Shown piece after piece: positions 47,501 to 60,500 of a stretch of DNA of 64,000 nt. Source of the stretch: Panopea generosa (lineage: Eukaryota; Mollusca; Bivalvia; Adapedonta; Hiatellidae); contig CM055899.1 in the NCBI GenBank assembly GCA_029582155.1, positions 75,455,522 to 75,519,521 of the forward strand. Direction: 5' to 3'. Numbering within the stretch: position 1 is the first letter of the stretch; each line of letters starts with the position of its first letter. The notes beneath the pieces were generated by a model. The model worked only from the letters and a program-made list of their open reading frames with translations, searched no databases and had not been told where the DNA came from. The translations under genes were made by a program, and so were the position numbers.

Positions 47501-50500
47501 TTACCTGTAATTATCCGAATTAGTAACTAAACATGTTTTGAGGTTAATCTGAAATGTAAGAATGAAGCGATACGTTATATATGTGTCTGTAAAAACAGAT
47601 AAAACATGTTAGTTAAGGTAATAAACATTTACTATGGTATCAAGTCCGTATTATTGTTTCGAATGCAGATAACTTTGTTATCTTATTCAATATAAGACAT
47701 AAGGTAAAGAAGTTTGTTTTAAATTTAGACCGACCTGAAGCGCCGACAGAGTTTCAACCTCTTCATGAAACTACCACGGTGTCGACAATCACAATTCAGT
47801 GGACACCAGGTTATAATGGCGGCTTACCACAAACGTTTTACGTACTGTATAGACCATACTCGTCCGATACATGGAATATCGAAAACAAGGCAGAGCCGGC
47901 TACAAACATAACACTGCAAGGACTAGCAGCTGGTGGCATGAAATATGAAGTCCAGATATATTCGCAGAATTCCATTGGGAAAAGCTATACAATAGGACCG
48001 AAAGTATTTATTACTCTGGGTTGGTATGCATTCACATGAGTTAGATAGTACTAGTATATCATAACATTGTTCTATAAAATATGTTCATATATTTGTATAA
48101 TGCCGTCAGGCAAATACGAGACATGTTGCACCGAATATTAGATGAAGTCAGTTTTATTACAAATATATCATACTTACAGAAGCCTGAAATCGATGAAAGT
48201 TAGATTCATCTTAAAATTGATAATGGCCAGAACGAGCGCTACGAAACTCAATTTCTGTCCAAGTCGATAATATATAATCTTGCTTTACGTAGTCATTTAG
48301 ATCAAAGTATGAAAACTACATTAACGCTACAGCTGTGCTAAGGAAACGTTAATACGTTCCATACTTAACATTGAGATAAATTAATTAAGTCTGATGTGTA
48401 CACAAAGGTCATACATCAGCTTTAACACTCTCTTTGTTAGGTAATCGTTTTGAATAATTGGAAATGTAATGCTTACTCTGAATTTGTCTGAGAGTACAGA
48501 ACATTTTATATATTTATTACTCAAATATACGTATTAGTAAATATACTTAAGGAATGGTAAATGCAAGCCCTGAAGTACAAGATACAGTACCACTTATAAT
48601 CGGAGCATATGTTGGAGGACTTTTTACAGCTGTTGTTATTGTCATTACTGTTTTATTCCTGCGGAGATTCAACATTGGTATTGTTACAATTATTATTCTT
48701 ATAAACTAATTTACATTTTACATAATATAGTGACTCATATTACAAAAACTGTGTTTGTATGAATTCATGATTAATTTAAACCTGGTATGATGGACTGTGT
48801 TTTCAATGATTGAACTAATGCGCAAAGTTAAAATTAATAAGTCATTTGGTTTCACTAACATACAAATATACAATTAATAAATATATTGCAAAAGTATATC
48901 TACACTGATGATGGTTATTACATTCGTCAGCTATGTACATGTCATAAACAAAATGTCTCAACAAAAAACATGTTTTAAAGTATTGACTAATGTAAACATT
49001 CGTACACTTTCATAACATATATGAACTTATTTGTCTTAATATCATGTTTTCGTCTAAACTGAATTGTTTAAAATAAAACTTTATTGCCAGTTGACTGCAA
49101 CGCATGCAATAGAAAAGAGTCAACACAACGTAAGACTTCATCAAAACCAAATGATCAACAGGAATATGTTAATACTGCAATTTCAACTACAGGCAAGTTT
49201 GTGTAGCTCATGTTTTACTACTTTCTTAACAACTTCAAAACAAAGAATTTACTATAATTTGGGATCAGTGTATAATTTTCTACTTTCTTTACTTGGTTCC
49301 ATAGAATTCTTTAATCGGGTATTATTCATATTATGTGTTGTTATATTATACATGAAAAGTCAGGGATGACACAGCTGTTACGATGTGCTAACAAACGATA
49401 TGCAAAACTATATTGTTACGATATTAACTGACATTGATATCTCTTTTTAGATGAATATGAAAACGAAATTATGCTAGAGGCTATCAAAGGGTATGTAAAA
49501 AATATTTTATGACATTTTTTAATTCAAAAAACGTTTGAAATGCTCGGTAAATAAGTTGAAAGATAACATAAATATAATATATATATTATTTCATATCTGG
49601 TTTGAATAATTCCCAACAATTATGAGATAAACATCATGTAATGATTTGAAAATTTAAATATCGTCAAAGTAATCTTTTCAAAATATAGAAACCTAGATAG
49701 AAAACCTTTTCAAATGTATTGCAACACGTGTTAACCATTTACATAATTCAAAATGTGTAATAAGTCATCAAATTATTAGAATTAATAGCACTTATTTCCA
49801 ACGAATTACAGGGACAGTGCGTATGAATCAACAGCTCCTGTGAACAAAACAGAGCACTTGTATTCTGATATCGTGCCCAGCAGCTCCAGTCAAGGTAGGA
49901 ATGGTATAAGTCCAAATTTGGAACTTGAGTAAATTTTAGAAAATACAAAGATGTAAGACCAGATGAAATATTCAAATGGACTGGAGATATTCTAATTATA
50001 AGTGAAATATTTGATGAAATAAGTGGGATATGTAAAATATAAAAATATGAAAATTAACAAATATAATATTGTATTGACGCGTCTTGAGCACACGCTGTTC
50101 AGACTGATAAATTGACGTACACGTTTACCAACTGCACCATTGTGCCGACTTGGCGTTAAGTGTATATTTATGATTTTTATTTGCTTTTTTAGTTTAAATG
50201 TATTGGTCGCTATGTAGTTAGTTGCTTCCCATACTTTGTTAACATTGGAAACGTTGGAACAAATGAAATAATAAACCAAAATGTATACAAACACTTACCA
50301 TATCAGCACACTTTCAACGATAACTAATTATTTCTTTATCCTTGAAAAGTTATTCTTTATGATTCTTATTCTAAGCTCTTGCTTTTGTTAAAACCATTGG
50401 CCTCCGCAGCTAGAACTTACCATTTTTGCTTTTCTTAGTAGGCTATCTGACACTATTTTATATTTTCTTGCCAGAGGCCTAGCTTTCTATAGGGACTGTA

Positions 50501-51922
50501 GGGCTACATTTATACGAGTAATAAAAATGCATGAAAAAATACAATGAAATACAACAAAAATCGCACCCTAGAGGGAAGAGGGAATGGTGGTATAAATTCG
50601 CAACAAAAAATCATTGATTATGATCAAATTATTTAACATCATAACCGAAAGATAAACGTTTTTGTTATGGATCCGTAGAATCTTAATTTTCATCCGTCAT
50701 ATAAACATCGATCACTGAATAATAACCACTTGAATCAATTATCAATTTATTTGGTTACAAAATAGTGGATTCAAGGTTGATATAACCAGGCCCATAAAAC
50801 ATAAGAAATATAAACCAAATTGCACATATGACAGTGTAGCTGAAAAAAAAATCGGTGGATCATTCCCCCGCAACCCCTAAAACTGTGTGCCTTCACACAG
50901 ACTTCAACTAAGTTACGCCTAGCTTGTGAGACTGATTCCGGTAAGTATTATTTCTCACAGTAGGACGAAAACGCCTCATAAACATGTCGGTTTTTTTTTT
51001 GGCAAGGTCTTCAATGCTGTTATGGGAACTTCGTCAATTGGTTAAACGAGTTACGTTTTCAAGACTTCAGTTAGACATAGATTTTTCTCTTACTCATACT
51101 GTCAACAAAACGCAATGTGACCTCTTATGTAATTCTCCTGTTTCTCTTAGACACTTCTACATATGACTAAAGCTGTATTATTATCGATTTGATATGGGAG
51201 TCACACTTGTCCTGCCATTTTGATTTGACGAATAACTTTCTTTCCCCCATGTCATTGACCTTTGCCGGGGGCTGTTATCAAAATTAGGGTTCTGGGTATT
51301 GATAATGCCCTGCACAAAGGAATATTTGGAGTGATCATGTCCTGCCCATGAGAAATATGCGAGACTTGCCATTATGAGCTCATTTTAGTAGTGATAATAG
51401 ACGAAAATAAGGTCTCACTACACAGTTAATTTTTGTGCTTTTTCTATGTAAAATGAAGTCTAGGATTTCCATGGTAAAACAATCCACATAGAGTGTTTTT
51501 AGAGTATCTTTATTTCATAGCAGGACTGTATATCCACATTAATGTAAACATAACTAGTAGATTGACCTGCTTCCTTTCTTTAAAAGTGGGGGCGGTGACA
51601 TCCTTAGATTTTTTTAAAAAAGAAGTCTCCAAATGCTCCTAAATACATGGATATACCTAACTCCTATAAAGTTCACTTTTTTAAACCAGTGATGTCTTAT
51701 TGCAGTATATGTTATCCCAGCGTTTGCTCTATACTCATCTGCAGCAAGAAATCACAACCACGTTGAACCATTTTGAAAACATTTCAAAACCAAGTTACAA
51801 AGGGCATTTTAAAGCGTAAACATAACGTTACCGTGGGGAAAAAGAGGCGTAACTGTGTAGTGAGACGTTTAGTGTAAATATGTTACTATACTTAGTAACA
51901 CGTGTAATAATGTATCAATATA

Positions 51923-52002
<80 letters not shown>

Positions 52003-52175
52003 ATGTATATTAATACATTTTAAAGATGAAATTGTATGAGTTTTACTAATGTATTTAATCATAATAAAAACGCTTTGTTAATTCAGAAAAATATACAGAC
52101 AAAGGAGAAGAGACAGAAGAGTCCATGGAGGCGTACGTGCATACAATCGCGTGCGCAGAAACCATGATACCATGA
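41498..52175 (+). CDS. Ig-FN3 transmembrane receptor B (784 aa, 13 exons)
   Basis: Model: 41498-41564, 41938-42261, 42943-43073, 43452-43680, 45382-45675, 45938-46213, 47030-47332, 47729-48019, 48552-48677, 49091-49192, 49451-49490, 49812-49894, 52087-52175. The first twelve exons have exactly the same lengths and phases as in receptor A. Total 2355 nt with no internal stop. Architecture is the same: signal peptide, Ig1-Ig5 (Ig5 without cysteines), FN3, membrane helix, tyrosine-rich tail. Differences cluster in Ig1, the end of the first Ig2 exon and Ig4. FN3 and the membrane segment differ only silently, and exons 10-11 are identical. The last exon reads past the copy A stop position and ends 'AYVHTIACAETMIP', so the terminal YVNV is lost. 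Both copies look functional. I cannot tell which is the older. Confidence 0.84.
41938..42261 (+). CDS. receptor B exon 2: Ig1, diverged
   Basis: By eye, 25 base differences from copy A in 324 nt: 15 codons replaced (including Q/R, G/D, S/P, A/E, N/H, D/A, D/H, E/G, R/L) and 6 changed silently. All four cysteines and the WW before the F-strand Cys are kept. Confidence 0.87.
42943..43073 (+). CDS. receptor B exon 3: Ig2, first half
   Basis: Five replacements and two silent changes from copy A, most of them in the last 50 nt around the C strand ('IFGWFYSE' against 'IFEWFFSK'). Confidence 0.8.
43452..43680 (+). CDS. receptor B exon 4: Ig2, second half
   Basis: One difference from copy A (Val to Asp in 'VAGDETD'). 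Otherwise identical over 229 nt. Confidence 0.75.
44203..44338 (-). repeat. tRNA-derived SINE fragment, antisense, copy B
   Basis: Counterpart of 10020-10155 in the equivalent intron. Confidence 0.6.
44492..44782 (+). repeat. tRNA-derived SINE with (TCAA)n tail, copy B
   Basis: Counterpart of 10309-10599, with the same tail repeat number. Confidence 0.75.
45382..45675 (+). CDS. receptor B exon 5: Ig3
   Basis: Three replacements (L/F, V/A, S/N) and one silent change from copy A. Core Cys-Trp-Cys intact. Confidence 0.87.
45938..46213 (+). CDS. receptor B exon 6: Ig4
   Basis: Six replacements (S/N, V/L, F/Y, M/T, T/K, I/T) and about five silent changes from copy A, centred on strands C to D. 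Confidence 0.87.
47030..47332 (+). CDS. receptor B exon 7: Ig5, cysteine-less
   Basis: Two replacements (K/N, V/A) and two silent changes. The missing disulfide cysteines are shared with copy A. Confidence 0.85.
47729..48019 (+). CDS. receptor B exon 8: fibronectin type III domain
   Basis: Protein identical to copy A. One silent base (caa/cag). Confidence 0.9.
48552..48677 (+). CDS. receptor B exon 9: transmembrane segment
   Basis: Protein identical to copy A, with three silent differences. Confidence 0.85.
49091..49192 (+). CDS. receptor B exon 10: juxtamembrane tail, GC donor
   Basis: Identical to copy A over all 102 nt, including the GC splice donor 'acag|gcaagt'. Confidence 0.75.
49451..49490 (+). 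CDS. receptor B exon 11: tail micro-exon
   Basis: Identical to copy A (YEN motif). The acceptor is 'ctttttag' here and 'cttttcag' in copy A. Confidence 0.73.
49812..49894 (+). CDS. receptor B exon 12: tail with YEST and YSDI
   Basis: Four replacements from copy A (T/S, K/N, T/S, N/S). Both tyrosines are kept. Confidence 0.77.
51412..51866. mobile_element. MITE-like element with GTCTCACT termini, copy B
   Basis: Termini 'gtctcactacacagtta' and 'taactgtgtagtgagac' are perfect inverted repeats of 17 bp. Same intron position as 17487-17941, so older than the duplication. Confidence 0.6.
51925..52003. repeat. (TA)n(GT)n microsatellite, copy B
   Basis: About 34 TA units followed by five GT units, against about 18 TA units in copy A. 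Confidence 0.95.
52087..52175 (+). CDS. receptor B exon 13: altered C-terminus
   Basis: Shares 'EKYTDKGEETEESMEAYV' with copy A, then continues 'HTIACAETMIP' to TGA (52173-52175). A deletion of about 45 bp relative to copy A (equivalent to about 18177-18221) removed the original stop and the final YVNV. Confidence 0.72.
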
Positions 52176-52921
52176 ACATGATACATTTATATGCTACATT
52201 CCGGATGCTTTACATATGTGTATAACAAGAAATATATGGACAAAACTCCAATCCAGAAATGTTTGTATCGAGCTTCTTTGAAGCAATACATCCTTTGTTA
52301 ATTACACGAGTACTGCAGTAAACATTGGATGGATGTTATTTGTTGAAATTTTATGAGATATGAACGTATATGTAACACGTGAAAAATGCACTCGCAGTTC
52401 CATGTACTAAGTTCACATTATATATATTCAACGAATAGATCTTTTTCTTATATTTACATTATTTATACTAATTTGTTTAGCTTGATAAACTTAACGGCAA
52501 ACGTAACACGCCTTTATTCACTGTCACTTCCTGACGTCCAAAACCGTTATAGATGTGACTTTTTTGGCGTTAAAAACACTTATATCGATTTAGAACAAGG
52601 CTGATTTGATCTAAAATGCCGAAAACTAAAATGGTTGTTAACGGATAATATTTAAATTTATTGAAGGAGTAATGTCACGAGTGAAGATATTGTATTTTAG
52701 TTTCGTATTTGATGATAGTTTATTCCAATTCAATGTAATGTCATCTCTTTTAATAATTTGTAGGAGAATAACATTGTATTTTGTGCGTTTATAGAAGTTA
52801 ATATATCAATGAATAACACAATAGATTTAATAATCTGTTTTGAAAAGCGTATTAAGTATTGCGAAAATACTTCAAATAATTAATAATATAGGTATACAGG
52901 ATATATCTAATGCTTGATTTT

Positions 52922-53860
52922 CCTTATAAAAAAGTCAACATCAACGAAAAATCGTTTTTGATAACATTTTTACTTTACTAGATTTATTACCTGTGGGAAG
53001 AATATAACTTTTACACAGTAAATACAAATTATGTTACTTTCACGTGTAATTATACAACGGGGTTGGTTTAAATGCGGGTTTAAAATAACAAATTTTGAAT
53101 GTTCACGCCTGATTGCACAAAAATGCGCCGGTACAACTTCTTGAAATTTACATATTTTAAACTTCATTTAACTATATTATGATAGAAAAAAAGAAGGTAT
53201 GTTCACGCTAGCTTTTTCATAAATTCGATTTCAAATTAAAAATGAAACCCTTAAAAACACACGACGTTTGTCTGCTATTTCGGACGACGTCGTTATTTTA
53301 CGTTAATATTATATGGCGTTTCCTTAACGTCGTCCGAAATCGTAAGCGAATGTTGTATTTATTTAAGTATTTAATTTCAGTTTAATAACAAATTGATGAA
53401 AAAACTAGCGTGAGCATCCTTCTTTTTATTTGATCATATTTTAGTGACATTAATAAGGTTTTACATGTGTGAAATTCAATAACTTGAACCAGAGCTTTTT
53501 CGCGTAACCAGCCGTGAATGCACAAAATTCGTTGATTTTATACCGCATTTATATCAACCCCTGCGTAATGATTAGATGTAAAGGTAGCACAAATTATATT
53601 TTATCTGCATGAAAGTTATAATATGATCACAGGAAATAAAAACAATTTTGAATAAATATTGATTATTTTACAAGGGAAAAACAGCGAAAATCGTCAAAAA
53701 TAAACGTACCACCAGGAAGCGCTGAAACTGCAGTAATGTATTAAATAAAACAAAGCTTAAACAAAAACTGAGACTTCAGAGATCGCTTGTACAGATTTTT
53801 GATAAATTACGCCAGATGTAAAAAAAATCCGATTGGAACGCCGTGAACTACCTTAAAGTA
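52922..53860. mobile_element. foldback element, 5'-deleted, copy B
   Basis: Counterpart of 19163-20301. The outer 200 bp or so of the left arm, and the flank before it, are missing. The right end 'gaactaccttaaag' and the central 'atttcggacgacg' palindrome remain. Confidence 0.7.
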
Positions 53861-54882
53861 TAAACTCAATAGTGGATATTTAAATTCATCCTATTTAAGA
53901 ATTTAAAGTTTTGTGATATTTCCATTTGTTAAGTTTATCTTATTTGTATTTATAGAACCTTCTGTACGTTGGAAGAATGAGTATAATAATAAAAAATAAT
54001 AATAATTATAATAATAATTATAATTTAAGCATAAATAAATGAATATATAAACATGAATATTGTCATTCTTTTTATCCGTTTCATAATATTGTTTTTTCTG
54101 ACGAAAATTATATAATACATTATATAACTGTTGAATTGAAATTAAATTATATAATAGATACCATCAGAATAAAGTTGTTAACTGGCTAACGTTGGAAACA
54201 CTTGGATAGTCTTTGGATAAATGTATGTACACATTTGTCACAAAAATAATAAAGATATAAGCATGATATATAAACACAGCGAATACGATACATGGTAATA
54301 TCTAATGATTCTTTGGAAGTACATAGTACGTCCGGGAAAAGAAACTAGCTGTCTCTATTTGATGTAGACAGTTCATGAGGACTATGAACTTAACTGCAAT
54401 CCCCATCAACCCAAGCACCTGCTTAATAAGTAGTATTCTCGGTATTTAATATTAAACAGTTGTATTTCCTGACTGAGTCAAAATACGGGTGAAGTTGTTA
54501 TAGCCACCACACGACACGTTAAGTTTGCACTTGTTGGAGGTTTAAGTTATTAATGTAAGCGAGGCTTGGTACAACCGTACACCAGATCTAAGTGTATTGC
54601 TAGTATTTGTTCAAATGCGACACTGCCTGGTAACAGCCAACATTAATATACCATTAACAGAAAAATATTATTATTGGAAACAATTTATAAATGATAGTAT
54701 GTATTCAATTTCAGAGACAACATATACTTCTTGCGCTAAACGTATACACACTCAACTAATTATTGAAACGCTTTAAAACAATAAAAAAGTTACACATGTA
54801 TAGAATCGAATGCATTAAGTTAGAATTTTCATGTAGCATTCAAAACTACAAATATATTTTTTTTCTATAAAAATATGGAACA

Positions 54883-54888
<6 letters not shown>

Positions 54889-54919
<31 letters not shown>

Positions 54920-55118
54920 CATGATTATTATTTATTATTACTATTATCATTATTGTTTTTATTATTATTATTTTAATTACCATTATCATTATTATTTCTA
55001 TTATTGTTATCATTATTATAATTACTTTTATTATCATAGTTATTATTAATATTATTATTATTATCATTTTTTTGGTATTATAATCATTATTATCATTATT
55101 ATTATTATTATTATTGTG

Positions 55119-55153
<35 letters not shown>

Positions 55154-55171
55154 CATTATTACGATTATTAT
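54889..55171. repeat. TTA-rich simple repeat array, copy B only
   Basis: About 280 bp of (TTA)n with TCA, TTG and similar variants. Copy A has no such array at the matching place (about 21230). The minus strand gives a poly-isoleucine ORF, which is an artefact. Confidence 0.93.
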
Positions 55172-56710
55172 AGTATTGTAAGCGTTAGTTTTATTATTAA
55201 GTATTCCCCCAAATAACGATGGCAAGGTTTGCAAGTGGTCATTTGATGACAGAATTCATCATGATGAATAAGAGTATTGAATGAGAGTTATCTGGAGTTC
55301 CGTTTTATTATTTATCTATACTTGTATTGTAAAGTGTGCGATAGGATATCCCACCAAAACCCACAACACACCCATTCACGTGGCGAATAAATGGGTTACC
55401 AATTAGGTAATGACTAAAGCAAACAATGTTTGTTTGAACTGATATTTTTATGGTTGTTATAATACTAAATAGCAGTAATAAATAGATTGGTATTATTTAT
55501 AGGAATTAAAAATATAAGCCACATATAGGCCTGGTTAGGCTGAGTGTAACGTATCATTACATGTATGACGTTTAACTATATATGTGTGTACTATATTGTA
55601 ATAATGTCACATAAACAAATAAAATAAACAAATAAAACGCAACACGTGATAATTTTGTAATTAGATTGTTTTATCAGTATTCATTTGTTTGTAAGTAGGT
55701 TTTTATGTTTGATGCTTTGATTCGAACACGTGGTACTTTTGAAATGAGGCAAATCCATATGTTCAATTACTCATCGCAGTTGGTACATGTACAATGTATT
55801 AGGAGCACACGTGATATACAATATCACAATGAAGATAAATTGATGTGTATCTATACTTTGATTTATATCAAGGATACACAAGAAAAGAATTCTGTTATGC
55901 TGTTTTTAATTATACGGAGTATATATATTTATATATGTAATGATAAAGGGAATACGTATTAATTGATTATAAAATATATGCGTATTTTATAGACGGATCA
56001 ATGATTTTGATTCAAGATTTCAAATAAGGAAAGAGGTGGTTGATATAGAGTAAATTTTAATTATTATTGAAATTTTGGTACAATTTCATACGAGGTGAGT
56101 ATTGGTTTGGGAATATTTGCAATAAATTGGAAGGGTGGGACGTTCAATTCTTCGTACTGTCATAGCAAATATCTTGTAAGATTAATAGGAAAGGTATACA
56201 AGATTATGACATCAATGTCCACCATGTGATAAAGGATCTTCAGTCATAAAGTTTCAGTGATGTAATGACAAACAATATTGATGAAAGCAACACAAGTTTA
56301 TATATGTAAATGTCGGATATGAAAGTGAACTGTAAACATCAAACAGGCGAAAGGTTAATCAGATATTTGTTATTAGGCTATGATTGATGATTTAATTATG
56401 ATTTCTTGATATTTACGGTTGTATTGATATCGTTACAAGCAGATGAATAGTTAAAGATTTACATATTATATGTGCACATATCTAAAACAACAGCCTTAAA
56501 CGTTTTAAGGTGATACTTTTGTATGGATACACGAATATACTGACTTTAAGAGATCAAAGATTTTTAAAAAAAAAATGTTTAGGAATATTTTCATAAGTTG
56601 TGTAAAATATGTTAATACATTCTTAAAAATGAAGTTTCTGATAGTAATACTGGGGGATTAACACTTGTATATAACTGTTAAATTTATTTAATGCGTTGCC
56701 AATCTATAAA
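55172..56710. other. AT-rich spacer, copy B
   Basis: Aligns to about 21340-22610. An 85-codon ORF at 55705-55962 overlaps a 66-codon ORF in copy A, but indels shift the ends. Not called. Confidence 0.4.
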
Positions 56711-57215
56711 CCGACATTGTTAAAGGGTCTCTGTGTTATACACCGTCATTGTTATAGTGTCATTGCGTTAATTACCAACATTATTATATGGTCATGGTGT
56801 TATACACCAACATTGTTATAGTGTCATTGTGTTATACACCAACATTATTATATGGTCATTGTGTTATACGCCAACATTGTTATAGTGTCATTGTGTTATA
56901 AACGGACATTATTATATGGTCATTGTGTTATACATCAACATTATTAAAGGGGCATTATGTTATACACAAACATTGTTATAGGGTCATTGTGTTATACACC
57001 GACATTATTATATGGTCAGTGTGTTATACACCAACATTGTTATAGTGTCAATGTGTTATTCACCAAAATTGTTATGGTGTCATTGTGTTATACGCCAACA
57101 TTGTTATATGGTTACTGCGTTATAGACTAACATTGTTATAGAGTTATTGTGTTATACGCCAACATTGTTATATGGTCATTATGTTATACATCAACATTGT
57201 TGTAGTGTCATTATA
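56711..57215. repeat. 32-bp minisatellite, copy B, first block
   Basis: About 16 units, starting in register with copy A and then interrupted by unrelated DNA. Confidence 0.93.
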
Positions 57216-57572
57216 GGATTAATTTCATTTTTTGACATTCTTTACACATGCATAAAAACCACACAAAAAATTGTATCTTTATAATTCCAATCCTGATGAT
57301 TATTTTTAATTTGAGACTCCTCAAGTGAATTAAAAAAAAAAACCTAAAATAATTATACGCTGCAAAGTAAACGCGTAAGAATACATCAACTCTGTCCTGG
57401 TTGACATCGAATTCTCTAGATCTAATATCCAGTAATATTGTAACGGCTATTGTTTCCATTATCAGATGAACTCTGTAACATTAGTTGGTTTATTATAAAA
57501 TGACGAAACATTTTGCGGTTAAAAAATTAAACAAGCGCCTTCTATCTCTCGATTTAAACAAATAAAAAATCA
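57216..57572. other. non-repeat insertion within the 32-bp array
   Basis: About 355 bp unlike the repeat on either side. It is absent from the copy A array. It holds an 82-codon minus-strand ORF without a recognised motif, and no terminal repeats or target duplication that I can see. Confidence 0.6.
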
Positions 57573-60500
57573 ATAACAGTATCATTGTGTTATACGTCAA
57601 CATTGTTATAGTGCCAATGTGTTATATACCAACATTGTTATAGTGTCATTGCGTTATACAATCATTGTAATATCATCATTGTGTTAAACAACAACATTGT
57701 TATACTGTCATTGTGTTATACACCAACATTACTATATTGTCATTGTGTTATACACCAACATTGTTATATTATCATTGTGTTATACATCAACATTGTTATA
57801 GTATCATTGTGTTATACAAACATTGTAATATGGTCATTGTGTTCAACAACAATATTGTTATAAGGTTATTGTGTTATACACCAACATAACTATATGGCCA
57901 TAGAATTATACACCAACATTCTTATATGGTGATTGTGTTATACACCAACATTGTTATAATATCATTGTGTTATAAAACAACATTGTTATAGTGTCACTGT
58001 GTTATAAACCGACATTGTTAAAGGATCACTGTGTTATACACCGTCATTGTTATAGTTTCATTGTGTTATACACCAACATTATTATATGGTCATTGTGTTA
58101 TACACCAACATTGTTATAGTGTCACTGTGTTATAAACCGACATTGTTAAAGGATTACTGTGTTATACACCGTCATTGTTATAGTTTCATTGTGTTATACA
58201 CCAACATTATTATATGGTCATTGTGTTATACACCAACATTGTTATAGTGTCACTTTGTTATAAACCGACATTGTTAAAGGATCACTGTGTTATACACCGT
58301 CATTGTTATAGTTTCATTGTGTTATACACCAACATTATTATATGGTCATTGTGTTATACACCAACATTGTTATAGTGTCACTGTGTTATAAACCGACATT
58401 GTTAAAGGATCACTGTGTTATACACCGTCATTGTTATAGTTTCATTGTGTTATATACCAACATTATTATATGGTCATTGTGTTATACACCAACATTGTTA
58501 TAGTTTTATGGTCATTGTGTCATATGCTAACATTATTTTAATTTTATGGTCATTGTGTTATACGCCAACATTATTATATGGTCATTGTATTATACACCAA
58601 CATTGTTATAGTGTCATTGTGTTATACATCAACATTTTTAAAGGGGCATTGTGTCATACACCAACATTGTTATAGGGTCATTGTGTTATACACCGACATT
58701 ATTATATGGTCAGTGTGTTATGCACCAACATTGTTATAGTGTCACTGTATTATTCACCAAAATTGTTATAGGGCCACTGTGTTATACACCAAATTTGTTA
58801 TGGTGTCATTGTGTTAAACACCAACATTGGTTTGGTGTCATTCTATTATACAACAACATTGTTATAGGGTCACTGTGTTATACACCAATATTGTTATTGT
58901 GTCATTGTGTTATTCAACGCCGTTTTTATAGTGTCATAGTGCTATACACCAACATTGTTATAGTGTCATTGTGTTAAACAACATCATTGTTATACGGTCA
59001 CTGTGTTAAAAACCAACATAGTTATAGTGATGATGTGTAATACACCGACATTGTTGTAATGTCATTGTGTTATACAAACTTTGTAATATTGTTATTGTGT
59101 TATACACCAACATTGTTATATTGTCATTGTGCTATACACCAACATTGTTATAGCATTATTGTGTTTTACATCAACATTGTTATGGTGTCATTATGTTATA
59201 CACCATCATTGTTATAGTGCCATTGTGTTATACAAACATTGTTATATGGACATTGTGTTAAACAACATCATTGTTATAGGGTCATTGTGTTATACACCAA
59301 CATTACTATATGGTCATTGTGTTATACACCAACATTATTATAAGGTTATTTTGTTATACACCAACATTGTTATAGTGTCATTGTGTAATTCAAAACATTG
59401 TTATAGTGTCATTGTGTTATACACCGACATTGTTATACGGTCACTTTGTTATATACCGACATTGTTGTAGTGTCATTGTGTTATACACCAACATTATCAT
59501 ATGGTCTTTGTGTTATACACCAACATTGTTATAGTATCATTGTGTTATACATCAACATTGTTATAGTACCATTGTGTTAAAACCAACATTGTTATAGGGT
59601 CATTTTATTATAAAACCAGCATAACTATATCGTCATTGTGCTATAAACCAACTTTATTATATGGTCATTGTGTTATACACCAACATTGTTATAGTGTCAT
59701 TGTGTTATACACCAACATTGTTATAGTAGCATTGTGTTATACACCAACATTACTATATGGTCATTGTGCTATACACCAACTTTATTATATGGTCATTGTG
59801 TTATACACCAACATTGTTATCGTGTCATTGTGTTTTATACTAACAATATTATAGTGTAATTGTGTTATACACCGATATTGTTATAGAGTCACTGTGTTAT
59901 ACATCGACATTGTTATAATGTCATTGTGTTATACACAAACATTATTATATGGTCATTGTGTTATACACCAACATTGTTATATGTCATTGTGTTATATACC
60001 AAAATTGTTATAGGGTCACTGTGTTATACAAACATTGTAAAATGTTCATTTTGTTAAACAACAACATTGTTATATGGTCATTGTGTTATACACTAACATT
60101 ACTATGTGGTCATTGTGTTATACACCAACTTTATTATAGTGTCATTGTGTTATACACCAACATTGTTAAAGTGTCATTGTGTTATATACCGACATTGTTA
60201 TATGGTCACTGTGTTATACACACACTTTGTTATTGTGTCATTTTGTAGTACACCGTCATTTTTATAGTGTCATTATGTTATAGACTTATATTGCTATTTG
60301 TGTTAAATACCAACATTGTTATAGAGTCATTGTGTTAAACACCAACATTGTTTTAGAGTCATTGTGTTAAACACCAATACAGCTTTGGAGTCATTGTGTT
60401 AAACACCAACATTGTTACAGAGTCATTGTGTTAAACACCAACATTGCTTTGGAGTTATTGTCTTAAACACCAACATTGCTTTGGAGTCATTGTGTTAAAC

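Noticed and set aside
54846-55067. Poly-isoleucine ORF
   Set aside because: It is the translation of a TTA simple repeat.
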